Source: Thermoguttaceae bacterium
Lineage (GTDB): Bacteria; Planctomycetota; Planctomycetia; Pirellulales; Thermoguttaceae
Length of the DNA: 64,000 nucleotides
Reading direction: 5' to 3'
NCBI GenBank assembly: GCA_025060325.1
Contig: JANXBW010000001.1
Span: 248,001-312,000, forward strand
Shown: positions 27,118 through 36,353 of the stretch, in pieces
How positions within the stretch are numbered: the stretch's first letter is position 1
How the letters are laid out: each line of letters starts with the position of its first letter
Position numbers and translations under genes: made by a program
The notes under the pieces: generated by a model
What the model was told of the DNA's origin: nothing
The model's input: only the letters and a program-made list of their open reading frames with translations
The model's database searches: none

Positions 27118-28773
27118 ATGGACTGGTGGAATAAGCTGCTCCAACAAGGCCGAGAGCTTTTTGGTCCCATGCCAGTGGGCATGCGGATCACCACGGTGTT
27201 ATTGATTGTTGTCCTTCTCGTTAGCCTCAGCATGCTCTTTGTCTATCGGCCTTCGGGGCCCCAGGTTTACCTCCTAGGGGGCGAGCAATTCTCCAGCACC
27301 GAGCTGGCTGCGATGGAGGCAGCCTTTGCCCAGGAAAACCTCTCCGGCTACGAGATTGTTGCCGGCCGAGTCCGTGTTCCAAGCAATCGCCAAAACGACT
27401 TTGTAGCGGCATTGGCAAAGCATAACGCCTTGCCAGCCAACTTTGGGGAAATCCTCGATCGCGCTTTGGACAAAGGAAGCCCCTACGAGCCACGGGATCG
27501 TCGCCAGGAGCGGATCAAAAATGCCAAGCAAATGGTCCTCTCGCAATTCATCAGTTCGATGCGGGGCATCGAGCGGGCGATGGTCATGTACGATGTGGCT
27601 GAACGCGGGGGATTGAATCGCGAACGGATCACCACCGCTGCCGTCATCGTTAAGCCGGAGGGTTCGGCACCACTCGATCCGGCACTAGCCCAGTCGATCC
27701 GGATGATGGTCGTCGCCGCCATTGCCGGGCTTCATCCAAAGGATGTTGCCATCACTGACGTTAACACGGGGCAGACGACCTTCGGGGAATCCTCGCTTTA
27801 CGGTTCGCCGATGCACGACCCTTATTTTGCTCGCAAACGCTTGTACGAGCAGCAACTAAAAGATGACATTCTTCGGGCTTTATCGATGATTCCCGGCGTA
27901 ACCGTCACACCTTCGGTCGAGCTTGATCCGGAACAGTTCCGCCGGGAGGAACAGGTCAAACACGATCCGAAAACGGTGGAGTATCAAACTTTCGAAACTT
28001 CGCGGACAAGAACGCGGCAGAACGACCCGGCAGGTGGTCGACCCGGCTATGTTGCCCAACAAGGCGCCAATGTGCCTTTGAGGCTGGGAAGTTCCTCCCA
28101 ACAGGAACAGGAGGAAGAAACCGAGCGCTCCCAGGTCAACGTTGTCTCAAGCCAGATTGTTCGCAGCGAGCGAATTGGGCTTATTCCTAAGCGGGTAAGC
28201 GTCGCCGTCACGGTGCCAAGCAGTTATTTCCGCAAGATTTGGGCCGAGCGAAATCCGCCGCAACCCGGGGCCGCCCCAGCTCAGCCGGATCCCGCTCAAC
28301 TGGATGCCATCCGGGCTGAAGTCATCACCAACATTAAACAACTGGTGGCAGCCCTCCTGCCCAAGCCGGAAGGTGTCGCCGATCCCACACAACTGGTAAC
28401 AGTAGCCGAATTCCAAGATATTCCCCCACCCCCGCCGACCGGGCCACCGCTAACATGGCAGCTGTTGACATGGCTTGACCAAAACTGGAAGACGTTGGCA
28501 ATCATTGCCCTCATGTTAGGGACGCTCTTTATTCTTGCTCGCAGTGTCAAAGGGCTCTCTCTGCCGGCACAACCGCCTGCGGTTTCGGGCTCAAGCGACC
28601 AACAGGTGAGCACGCCAGCCGCGGCCGCTACTGACGGCAGCTCAGCGTCTCGATTAGGGCGATTCCAAACCAAAGGCGCCAACCTCCGTCAAGAACTTGC
28701 CCAAATTGTCGCCGAAGACCCCACCACGGCCGTTGAGGTACTGCGTGCGTGGATAAGCGGTGGGAAAGGTTAA
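27118..28773 (+). CDS. fliF: Flagellar MS-ring protein FliF
   Basis: Predicted 551-residue inner-membrane ring subunit. It has a first membrane helix near 24-44 (TTVLLIVVLLVSLSMLFVY) and two ring-building motifs (YEIVAGRVRVPSNRQNDFVA; the second contains ERAMVMYDVAERGG). A long acidic/Gln-rich periplasmic loop follows, then a second helix near 460-480 (TLAIIALMLGTLFILARSV). The C-terminal tail (LAQIVAEDPTTAVEVLRAWI) is the FliG-binding segment. Length is typical. fliG begins 31 nt after its stop. Confidence 0.95.
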   Translation: MDWWNKLLQQGRELFGPMPVGMRITTVLLIVVLLVSLSMLFVYRPSGPQVYLLGGEQFSSTELAAMEAAFAQENLSGYEIVAGRVRVPSNRQNDFVAALAKHNALPANFGEILDRALDKGSPYEPRDRRQERIKNAKQMVLSQFISSMRGIERAMVMYDVAERGGLNRERITTAAVIVKPEGSAPLDPALAQSIRMMVVAAIAGLHPKDVAITDVNTGQTTFGESSLYGSPMHDPYFARKRLYEQQLKDDILRALSMIPGVTVTPSVELDPEQFRREEQVKHDPKTVEYQTFETSRTRTRQNDPAGGRPGYVAQQGANVPLRLGSSSQQEQEEETERSQVNVVSSQIVRSERIGLIPKRVSVAVTVPSSYFRKIWAERNPPQPGAAPAQPDPAQLDAIRAEVITNIKQLVAALLPKPEGVADPTQLVTVAEFQDIPPPPPTGPPLTWQLLTWLDQNWKTLAIIALMLGTLFILARSVKGLSLPAQPPAVSGSSDQQVSTPAAAATDGSSASRLGRFQTKGANLRQELAQIVAEDPTTAVEVLRAWISGGKG

Positions 28774-28803
28774 GCGGAAAGGTTATTTGCCCATGGCCAG
28801 AGA

Positions 28804-30015
28804 ATGCGGAGCCCTATGATGCCTGTGGCGGATCCATCTGCCCTACACCGCGCCGCAGTTGTCGTGGCCGCCTTGGGGCCAGAGGCCGAGCCACTCTTGG
28901 CCCAGCTTCCCCGTGAATGGGCAGAGGCCGTTCGTAAACACGCAGCTGCGATTACCTTGAGTGGGTCGGCCGAAGAGCAGGAAATCCTGGCGGAATTCCT
29001 CCGCGCTTGCGGCCATCAGCCAGTGGTGTCCACATATTCTCGGGAGACTGAGCCTCGGGCAGTCGTTACACAAAAGAAAGGGGAGCGTCGACAGATCGCG
29101 ACTGCGGGCGAAACCCGGGAGGACAATTCCCTCGGCTACGAAGACTGGCGACAAAAATCCCGCCCAGTGACCCCGGAGTCAGGACGGCGTCAGATCGGAA
29201 ACAAGTCCACAGGCCAACTGCGCGATGACAATGGGGAGTGGGCGTGTCTGCAAGCTTCGGATTTGGTTGAGAAGCACTCCGGCAAGGGGGCCATATCAGC
29301 TGAGGGAGAAGTGCGGCCCTTTGATCGGCTGCGGGCTTCCGAATCCGTTGCCATCGCTAGAATCCTCGCAAGCGAGCGTCCTCAAACCGTGGCGCTCGTG
29401 CTATCGCATCTGCCTCCGGAGCAGGCAGGTCAGGTCCTGTCCCATTTTCCGGCACCTCAGCAAGTGGAAATTATCCACCGCCTTGTTGACTTAGAAGAGA
29501 CCGATGCCGAGATTCTCCGGGAAATCGAGCGGACATTAGAAATGCGTCTTGCCCAAATTGTGCAAGCTGGCAAGCGCCGCCGCTCGGGAATGGCCGCCGT
29601 GCGAAACATCCTTGCCTCCGCCGATCGAACTACCCGGGGACAACTTCTTAGCAACTTGGAAGCCTTTGATCGCGAGCTTGCCCGACAACTGGCTCCACCC
29701 CTTCCCCAGTTTGAGGACCTTACCCTGCTTGACGAGTTATCGCTTCGGGCGCTTGTTCAGGCGGCCGAGCCGCTCGTCCTCCAGTTAGCCTTGGTTGGCG
29801 CCCCCGAGCTACTTCTGCGGCGGATAAGAGCCGTCCTTTCCCCGCCGGAACGCACCCTGCTTGAGCGTCGCTTGGAAGAGCTCGGCCCGACACCGCTGCG
29901 GGATATCGACGAAGCTCGGAGCCGGCTATGCCGCCTAGCCCAACGGCTGGCAATGACTGGGCAGATCGATTTACCCATGGCGCCAGCAGCTGCAGCTTCG
30001 GTCGGATATGTTTGA
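28804..30015 (+). CDS. fliG: Flagellar motor switch protein FliG, divergent
   Basis: Predicted 403-residue rotor protein, longer than the usual 330-350. An N-terminal FliF-binding part (about 12-70) is followed by an atypical charged linker of about 100 residues (75-175). The middle domain (ASERPQTVALVLSHLPPEQA) and the C-terminal domain (QFEDLTLLDELSLRALVQAA) are recognisable. Aligned by eye to E. coli FliG, the five charged torque residues are replaced: K264 by V331, R281 by P348, D288/D289 by R355/R356, and R297 by P364. The stator-facing helix therefore has a different charge pattern. It lies between fliF and fliH, so identity is secure despite the divergence. Confidence 0.9.
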   Translation: MRSPMMPVADPSALHRAAVVVAALGPEAEPLLAQLPREWAEAVRKHAAAITLSGSAEEQEILAEFLRACGHQPVVSTYSRETEPRAVVTQKKGERRQIATAGETREDNSLGYEDWRQKSRPVTPESGRRQIGNKSTGQLRDDNGEWACLQASDLVEKHSGKGAISAEGEVRPFDRLRASESVAIARILASERPQTVALVLSHLPPEQAGQVLSHFPAPQQVEIIHRLVDLEETDAEILREIERTLEMRLAQIVQAGKRRRSGMAAVRNILASADRTTRGQLLSNLEAFDRELARQLAPPLPQFEDLTLLDELSLRALVQAAEPLVLQLALVGAPELLLRRIRAVLSPPERTLLERRLEELGPTPLRDIDEARSRLCRLAQRLAMTGQIDLPMAPAAAASVGYV

Positions 30016-30153
30016 TAGCACACCCGTGCGGCTTCAGGCAAATGCACCTTAGGTCCGAGCCACACAGAAGGACACGATTACGCAAGAGAAAAGCTTGAAG
30101 CTTAGGCCACGACAAGACCTCGTGCACAACGGGAGCATTTCGGCGGAAAACCT

Positions 30154-30813
30154 ATGGGCGTAATTAAATCCGGCCAATTGCGGTCGAACCAGCCGGTGAT
30201 CTTCAATTTCGAGGATCTTCAGGCGCAGGGGAGCCGTTATTTGGCCGAAGTCCGCCGGGAAGCTGCCGCCATCCTCGCTCAAGCCCGTCGCCAAGCTGAG
30301 GAGCTAAAGGCGGCCGCCAAAAGCCAGGGTTACCAAGACGGCCGACGCGAAGCAGAGCAACAAGCTCAAGAGGCGTTGACCAAAGAGGTGACACAACGGC
30401 TGGGTACGCTGCTGCCTGCTTTCCAGCAAGCCGTGCGGGAATTGCAGCAGGCGCGACTGGCATGTATCGACCAGTGGAATAGAAGCTGTCTGCATGTGGC
30501 CGTGGAAATAGCACGCCGGATTATCCGCGGGGAGCTTTCCCGGCAGCCGGAAATCCCCATTCGCTGGGTCCAGGAAATGATCGAATTGGCGGCGGGAATG
30601 CCACAGCTGGAAATTCATCTGCACCCGGATGATTGCCAGCTCCTTAGTCCACAAGTGGAAAAGTTGCTTTCAGCGGAAAAAACGGGTGGCAAGTTAACCC
30701 TTGTGCCAGATCCCGAAGTCGAACCGGGAGGATGCCGTTTACAGACCCGCTTTGGCACGATTGAGGCCGGCCTAAGTGCCCAACTGAGTCGGGTGGAAGA
30801 AGAGCTACTATGA
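30154..30813 (+). CDS. fliH: Flagellar export ATPase regulator FliH
   Basis: Predicted 219-residue cytoplasmic protein that dimerises along a long helix and binds FliI. The N-terminal half is a helix rich in Ala/Gln/Glu (AEVRREAAAILAQARRQAEE, with GYQDGRREAEQQAQEAL). The C-terminal half (CLHVAVEIARRIIRGELSRQ, then LEIHLHPDDCQLLSPQVEKL and GGCRLQTRFGTIEAGLSAQL) is the FliH/YscL globular domain. Its stop overlaps the fliI start by ATGA, indicating coupled translation. Confidence 0.92.
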   Translation: MGVIKSGQLRSNQPVIFNFEDLQAQGSRYLAEVRREAAAILAQARRQAEELKAAAKSQGYQDGRREAEQQAQEALTKEVTQRLGTLLPAFQQAVRELQQARLACIDQWNRSCLHVAVEIARRIIRGELSRQPEIPIRWVQEMIELAAGMPQLEIHLHPDDCQLLSPQVEKLLSAEKTGGKLTLVPDPEVEPGGCRLQTRFGTIEAGLSAQLSRVEEELL

Positions 30814-32138
30814 CCGACTGGGGCCAAAGTATTCGGGCGATATTGCCCTTCGGCATGGAGGGTACTGTGCTTCGCACGGTGGGGGTAGCTGTAGCCGCCG
30901 CCGATTTTCCTGCCCCAGTTGGCGCGATGGCCGAAATTATCCGCCCTGGTGGAAACCCTCTGCTTGCCGAGGTCGTCGGCTTTCGCGATCGAATGACACT
31001 GCTTTATCCTTATGGCGAGACCACCGGGCTCCGCCGAGGTGACCGCGTTCGGCTAAAACGGACGGTTTGGCAGATCCGCGCTGGCGAAGCACTGCTTGGT
31101 CGGGTAATTGATCCGCTCGGGGAGGCACTGGACGGGCGTCCCCTGGCAGGATTGACCGAACGGCTGCTGGTTCAGGCCAGTCCACCATCGCCGTGTGAAC
31201 GCCCCCCTATTTGCGAAGTTTTGTCCACCGGTGTCCGCGCCATCGACGGCCTCCTTACTTGTGGCAAGGGACAACGATTGGGCATCTTTTCCGGAAGCGG
31301 AGTCGGCAAGAGTGTGCTCCTGGGCATGATGGCCCGGTACACCTCGGCTTCGCGAGTCGTGCTTGCCCTGATTGGCGAGCGCGGCCGGGAAGTCCGGCAG
31401 TTTATCGAGCGCGACCTCGGCCCGGCGGGGCTAGCCCGCAGTGTGGTAGTTGTGGCCACCAGTGACCGGCCGGCCATCCTCCGCGTCCGAGCTGCTTTTG
31501 TGGCAACTCGGCTCGCCGAATACTTCCGCGATCAAGGCCACGATGTGCTCCTTTTGGTCGACTCGTTGACTCGCTTGGCTATGGCCCAGCGGGAGGTGGG
31601 GCTTGCGGCAGGGGAGTTGCCAACTTCCCGTGGCTATCCGCCCTCAGTCTTCGCTTTACTCCCTCAACTTGTGGAGCGAGCGGGCCGAGCACCTTCCGGC
31701 AGCATTACCGCTTTCTACTCTGTGCTTGTTGAGGCCGACGATCCTCACGAGCCTATTGCCGACTGCTTGCGGGGGCTGCTAGACGGACACATTTGGCTGT
31801 CGCGGAAGTTGGCCTCCGCAGGACACTATCCGGCCATTGATGTGCTCGAAAGCCTAAGCCGGCTCATGCCGGAGGTTGTTTCCGCCGAACACCTTCAAGC
31901 AGCCTTCGTCATCCGCAAACTTCTTGCCGCTTATCGCGATCACGAGGATTTGATCACCATCGGTGCTTACCGGCGCGGGTCGGATAGAACGGTCGACTGC
32001 GCCATGGAACTTCGCGAACCCATTGATCACTATCTTAGGCAACATGTGGACACCCCTGCGAGCTTTGAAGAAGCTCGCCGCGAATTGCTTGCCCTTTCCC
32101 AGCGGGCGGCTCAAAAACTGGGACAATCGCCCACATGA
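30810..32138 (+). CDS. fliI: Flagellum-specific export ATPase FliI
   Basis: Predicted 442-residue ATPase energising flagellar type III export. Walker A is SGSGVGKS (161-168), followed by the family's LGMMARYTSA and GERGREVRQFIERDLG. The Walker B region is VLLLVDSLTRLAMAQRE. The stretch GYPPSVFALLPQLVERAG and the C-terminal HIWLSRKLASAGHYPAIDVL are standard FliI/YscN motifs. All catalytic residues are in place and length is normal. Translationally coupled to fliH. Confidence 0.97.
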   Translation: MTDWGQSIRAILPFGMEGTVLRTVGVAVAAADFPAPVGAMAEIIRPGGNPLLAEVVGFRDRMTLLYPYGETTGLRRGDRVRLKRTVWQIRAGEALLGRVIDPLGEALDGRPLAGLTERLLVQASPPSPCERPPICEVLSTGVRAIDGLLTCGKGQRLGIFSGSGVGKSVLLGMMARYTSASRVVLALIGERGREVRQFIERDLGPAGLARSVVVVATSDRPAILRVRAAFVATRLAEYFRDQGHDVLLLVDSLTRLAMAQREVGLAAGELPTSRGYPPSVFALLPQLVERAGRAPSGSITAFYSVLVEADDPHEPIADCLRGLLDGHIWLSRKLASAGHYPAIDVLESLSRLMPEVVSAEHLQAAFVIRKLLAAYRDHEDLITIGAYRRGSDRTVDCAMELREPIDHYLRQHVDTPASFEEARRELLALSQRAAQKLGQSPT

Positions 32139-32281
32139 GGACATGTAGGCAAACGTCCTGGGTCCGGGCACCGCTTGCGAAAACAGGAACTCCAAACGCT
32201 CGGTAGCGACAGCTGGTTTTTCTCACTGCGGTTTTAGCGGGAAAAGCTGAAAGAGGTTTTTCGACGCTCTGCCGGCGAAAA

Positions 32282-32728
32282 ATGTCCCAGTTTAACTTTC
32301 GTTTGCAAACGATTCTTCGCTTGCGAGAGGCGGAGCGGGACCGGCGGCGAAATGAGCTGGCCGAGGCACTGGCTGCCGAGCGCGCCTTGAGCGCTCAATT
32401 GGCAAAGCTCCAAGCCGATCTCGAGGCCCTACAACGCGAACTTATTAGTGCCGCATCACCTGGCAGTATTTCTGTGGAAAAACTCTTGGAAGGGCGCCGC
32501 TACGAAGTGACGCTGCAGGCGCAAGCTAAATTCTTGGAGGGCGAGCGAGCAAAAATCCTCGCAGAAATCGATCGTCGCCGTCTTGCCCTCACCCAGGCCG
32601 ACATGGCTGTTAAAGTACTGGAAAAACTTCGCCAGCGGCGTCTGACCCAATGGGAAAGCGAGCAAGTCCGTCGAACACTTCGGGAACTAGACGAATTGGC
32701 AAGCTCTCGATCGGGGATTCAAACTTAG
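32282..32728 (+). CDS. fliJ: Flagellar export protein FliJ
   Basis: Predicted 148-residue protein made of one long antiparallel coiled coil, the stalk-like partner of the FliI ring. It opens with FNFRLQTILRLREAERDRRR, the usual FliJ N-terminus, and continues with heptads through to residue 140 (LEKLRQRRLTQWESEQVRRT). Length matches the family (about 145). It starts 143 nt downstream of fliI. Confidence 0.9.
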   Translation: MSQFNFRLQTILRLREAERDRRRNELAEALAAERALSAQLAKLQADLEALQRELISAASPGSISVEKLLEGRRYEVTLQAQAKFLEGERAKILAEIDRRRLALTQADMAVKVLEKLRQRRLTQWESEQVRRTLRELDELASSRSGIQT

Positions 32729-32873
32729 GGGGAAGATCACTAAGGCATCCAGGCAGAACTTCCATAACTCAAGCAACATTTGTCATCCCCGGTTGGGCAC
32801 AAGATCTCCCGAGCGCGATCGAACTGCGAAGATTTGTGTATACACTCGTTAAAGCCAGAAGCGTGTTGATGCT

Positions 32874-33560
32874 ATGCTTACCAAAATCCTCAGGACAGCC
32901 GGCGGGCTCGTGTTATGGTTTGCGCTTGCCACCATTATTGCCGAAACAATCATTGCCTCCTATCTAGCATGGCGATGGAAAATTGACTTGGGCCGACTAA
33001 AGGAGATTATTCGTGCAGCTAAGGGGGAAAAAATTGCTGCCGAGACACCTGCACCTCCAAGCACCGAAATGTTGTTGAAAGAGGATCCGTCCTACGAGGA
33101 GTTTCTTTCCCGCCGAGCCCAAAAGGCCCGGGACCTCGAGATGCGGGAAATGCAACTTCGGGCGGCGGAGGAAATTCTTCAGGCCCAGCTAACCAAGCTG
33201 GTTTCCGAGAAAGCAAAACTTGCCCAGATGCAAAAGGAGCTTGATCAAAAACTTGCCCAAGTTCAAGACGAGGCCAAAGCCGCTGCCCGAGAGACGGTGC
33301 GGGGCATATTAGAATCGCTGCGGCCCGATCAGGCGAAGGCCCAACTCCAAGCAATGACTGACCGAGGGGAGTGGGACGAAGCGGTGGCCATCTTGACTGC
33401 CATGCCGGCTTCGAGGCGGGCGCGAATCCTTGGCGAGTTTAAGTCGCCCCAGGACCAGACGGTCCTCGGAGAGCTACTGAAACGCATTCGCGACGCCGGG
33501 GCATCCGCTGGCCAAGCCTCGGCCGGCTCAGCATCACCACAGTCATCCACGGGGACCTAA
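32874..33560 (+). CDS. MotE-like flagellar coiled-coil protein
   Basis: Predicted 228-residue membrane protein. One helix near 10-32 (GGLVLWFALATIIAETIIAS) anchors it. A long coiled coil follows (about 75-145, LTKLVSEKAKLAQMQKELDQ). The C-terminal part (ILESLRPDQAKAQLQAMTDR, then AVAILTAMPASRRARILGEF) has the MgtE_N-like helical motif found in MotE-type proteins, where it acts as a periplasmic chaperone for stator partners. Position between fliJ and fliK matches the site where MotE-type genes sit in other flagellar operons. Function is inferred from architecture and location. Confidence 0.75.
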   Translation: MLTKILRTAGGLVLWFALATIIAETIIASYLAWRWKIDLGRLKEIIRAAKGEKIAAETPAPPSTEMLLKEDPSYEEFLSRRAQKARDLEMREMQLRAAEEILQAQLTKLVSEKAKLAQMQKELDQKLAQVQDEAKAAARETVRGILESLRPDQAKAQLQAMTDRGEWDEAVAILTAMPASRRARILGEFKSPQDQTVLGELLKRIRDAGASAGQASAGSASPQSSTGT

Positions 33561-34438
33561 TACACCTTAACCCGGCGTAAACTTTCGTTGGGCAGAGTCT
33601 GTAACTCAAGGCGGCATGACAGCCGGACGTCACGCATGGTGAAATTTGAAGCTATATGGCGCAAAAGACGAACAAGAGGCTTTCGTGGTGACACGATGAC
33701 TCTCGCACGAAAGCCAAATTTCAGACAACCTCGCTAACGTGCTTTAAAATAACCCGAGCGAAGGGTTACAAGACAACTAGAACGGTTACCCTAGTTAGCT
33801 GCAGTGAGGCGGTTAAGCGCTCAGCTCGTGCGCTATTGGGAGAAGAAAGCCTGTCAGGGAGAGGTTCCAATTTGGGAGAAAGCTTAATCGATAATAAACT
33901 TGTCGTTAACAAGTAGAGGGTCCAAAGGTCGTATGCCCGCAGGAGATATCCTGCGGCAAATTCTCACGTGGGGGAATAGGTGTGCCGTGGACTTATCATC
34001 GTGTAACCCCCACGCTTGGGGCTAGTTTACAACCGCTTAGGATGAGCGCGGCTGATACGATCACCCCCTAACTGCGCTTTTTACGACGAGCTTCAAGTTC
34101 GCAAACAATCTGAACCTGTTCGCACAACACCACGTCGCGCGAATAGTTCTTCTCGGCGATCGGCCCGTGCTGTTTTATTCGCGAAGCGAAGAAACCACAG
34201 CCGGGCCCTAGAGTTACTGACAGACAAACACAAAAGGGTCAGCCCCGGTACTGCCGATCCTTCCTGTGGATACTCTCGGCGGGGTTCGTCCGCCTAGGGA
34301 GCCGCGCCCGGTTAATCGCGTTGACCTGCCGGGAGCATCCGAAGGTGTCGCCGCCCCAGGATTTGGATGAAGGCCGGCTTACCTGCGTAGACCGCGTGCC
34401 CCCCTAGAGGCACAATCACTCCGAACAAGGTCGACAAT
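33561..34438. other. Structured 0.9-kb gap inside the flagellar block
   Basis: No protein gene fits this gap. Its first half carries six perfect inverted repeats with short loops (described under the ncRNA candidate 33678-34014). The second half (34015-34438) shows only a short TTCGC-GAA-GCGAA hairpin near 34178 and no clear promoter for fliK. Confidence 0.6.
33678..34014. ncRNA. Candidate structured RNA or leader upstream of fliK
   Basis: Six perfect stems follow one another: GGCTTTCGTG/CACGAAAGCC (33678-33687 with 33706-33715, 10 bp), AACCC/GGGTT (33751-33767), AACTAG/CTAGTT (33775-33796), ACTTGT/ACAAGT (33898-33914), CCGCAGGA-GATA-TCCTGCGG (33937-33956) and CGTGGGGG/CCCCCACG (33967-33974 with 34007-34014). 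The density and perfection of the longer stems are unusual for a spacer. The strand cannot be decided because every stem also pairs on the complement. It matches no RNase P, tmRNA, SRP or riboswitch core that I can recognise. It could be a leader controlling fliK-flgD-flgE, a processed intergenic element or a separate sRNA. Confidence 0.45.
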
Positions 34439-36175
34439 ATGTCGCTTCATTACCTTAAGGTTCTTGCCGAGAACTTCGTCCCGGGCATGCATCGGCCACC
34501 CACACCATGCATTCTGCGCTCCGAGTTTCGCCAAGCCTGGGAACAAAACCTCGATGACCTCGAGGAAGCCGCGCCCCCCATCCCACCAGAACTTAAGGCC
34601 GAAGAAGCGGGTGACCACACCCCGGCAGACGTCGGGAATATATCCACACGGCCGGGCGAAGTAAAGTCCGATTCCCCTCCCGACCAGGATGACTCGTGCG
34701 ATCGCACATCAACCGAGTGCGCTTCAGACAGACAAGCTGAGCCTGTTTACACCTCGCCAAACCAACCATCGGCTAGTACTTTGACTGAAACCGATAGCAC
34801 CCAGCCTGAGTACCCGGAAGGGCCGAGTTGCGATCTATCACACGAGTCGCCGCAGGATCCAAAGGGGGCCGGGGAGGAAAAAGAACAACGTGAAGAGGGG
34901 CACTCTTCCCTGTCCGCAACTAACTTGGCGCCCCTTCATCCCATACATATAGCTGCGGACAAGCCGGCTAAATTGGTGCCCGAAGCGCCAAGCCGGCCTA
35001 AACCCGGGGAGGAAGCCGCCATCAATCCCCGCGGCTTGCCCCAGGACCCAACCGGGCTGACCTCGGGCGATCAACCAAGCTTAATTTCGCTGGGCCAACC
35101 TTCGGTTGCCCCAAAGCTGAACTCCCGCCTGAGGGATCTTGCCCTGTCAAGCCATGGTCAAGCGGCACACATTCCCGCGGCTGCTAAGGGCCCCTCAGCC
35201 GTTCAACCTCCCCAAGTTAGCAAACAGGAATCCGCAGCACTTTCGACCAGCAAGTTCTGGGCGCAATTTCAGCTATCCACGGAGGCAGCCAGCGGAGCCA
35301 ATGCCGAGGAACCAACCGCCACCTTGACCCGCCAAAAAGCTGAGGTCCGGAACAACCAAGAGCAAGACCCACGGGCTTGGTGGCTGTCGCGCCTGCTTGC
35401 GCGAGAGGCCAAATATGTGCAGCATCCGCGCGCCGGAAAGGTCCTTACCCATCAAGAACCATCCCCGGGTGCCGAACTGCCCCGAAACGTTCCGGGCGTG
35501 CCGGGCCCAAAAGCCTCCGACCGGCAACGGGCAGTTCAACTTCCCCTGCCAGGACCGGTTTTGGGTCAGGAACAGGCCACCGCAAATCCGCCTGGGCCGG
35601 CATCGCCCCCGCCGCCAACCGGCTTAAGCTTTCAGGCCGGTCGGCCGATAAATGATGTGGCTTATCGGCAAAGCGAATCATCGAACTTCTGGTCCAGTTC
35701 TGCCCTCTTGTCCTGGGGAGACGGGGAGCCGCTCGACGTATCGGACAAGACGCGATTTATCCAGCGGGTGGCGCAGGCTTTTGCCGGGGGAGTCCGCCGG
35801 GACGGGACCATTCGTTTCAAACTCCATCCGCCGGAACTGGGGACACTGCGGCTCCAAATTCGTTGGAAGTCAGGCGGCTTGCTAGCCCGGTTAGAGGCCG
35901 AAAATCCAGAGGTCTGCGCCCTTCTTAGCGAAGGACTGGCGGCCTTACGCCAACGGCTCGAGACCCAGCAAATACGCGTGGACAAGGTAGAAGTGGTCCT
36001 CGCAAACGGGAGTGAAAACCCCACGGATCTGACCGGTGGTGGACAACCACCTCAGCCGTGGTCGCCCTGGAACGACAGGCCTCAGGTCTATGCGCCGGCA
36101 CGTCCGATTCAGTCAACGGAGACATCCGTCGCCCCGTGGATCATTGACCAGCACCGAGTGGACGTCCGCATCTAG
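34439..36175 (+). CDS. fliK: Flagellar hook-length control protein FliK
   Basis: Predicted 578-residue secreted ruler/substrate switch. The first 430 residues are low-complexity, rich in Pro, Ser, Glu and Gln, as expected for the extended ruler part. The C-terminal Flg_hook domain is clear: DGTIRFKLHPPELGTLRLQI, then GLLARLEAENPEVCALLSEG and LRQRLETQQIRVDKVEVVL. After export of enough hook subunits this domain switches the export gate to filament proteins. The long ruler fits a long hook; the hook protein downstream is also oversized. It leads the fliK-flgD-flgE group. Confidence 0.9.
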   Translation: MSLHYLKVLAENFVPGMHRPPTPCILRSEFRQAWEQNLDDLEEAAPPIPPELKAEEAGDHTPADVGNISTRPGEVKSDSPPDQDDSCDRTSTECASDRQAEPVYTSPNQPSASTLTETDSTQPEYPEGPSCDLSHESPQDPKGAGEEKEQREEGHSSLSATNLAPLHPIHIAADKPAKLVPEAPSRPKPGEEAAINPRGLPQDPTGLTSGDQPSLISLGQPSVAPKLNSRLRDLALSSHGQAAHIPAAAKGPSAVQPPQVSKQESAALSTSKFWAQFQLSTEAASGANAEEPTATLTRQKAEVRNNQEQDPRAWWLSRLLAREAKYVQHPRAGKVLTHQEPSPGAELPRNVPGVPGPKASDRQRAVQLPLPGPVLGQEQATANPPGPASPPPPTGLSFQAGRPINDVAYRQSESSNFWSSSALLSWGDGEPLDVSDKTRFIQRVAQAFAGGVRRDGTIRFKLHPPELGTLRLQIRWKSGGLLARLEAENPEVCALLSEGLAALRQRLETQQIRVDKVEVVLANGSENPTDLTGGGQPPQPWSPWNDRPQVYAPARPIQSTETSVAPWIIDQHRVDVRI

Positions 36176-36353
36176 CCGGCCCCCTGACCAGGCAAGAGAT
36201 GGTTAGAACTTACATTCGGGCAAAGAACACAAGAACCAATTTGGCGGAAGCGGACGCAATTCGGTCAACAACCGATTTATGCTCGCACGGTCAAGCAAAT
36301 AATATTTATCCACAACTCCCACCGGTCGGCATTATTCCTATAAGGGGAAAGCA

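Noticed and set aside
36283-36300. Sigma-54-like TCGCACG-GTCA-AGCAA before flgD
   Set aside because: The invariant GG of the -24 element is missing and the -12 element is poor.
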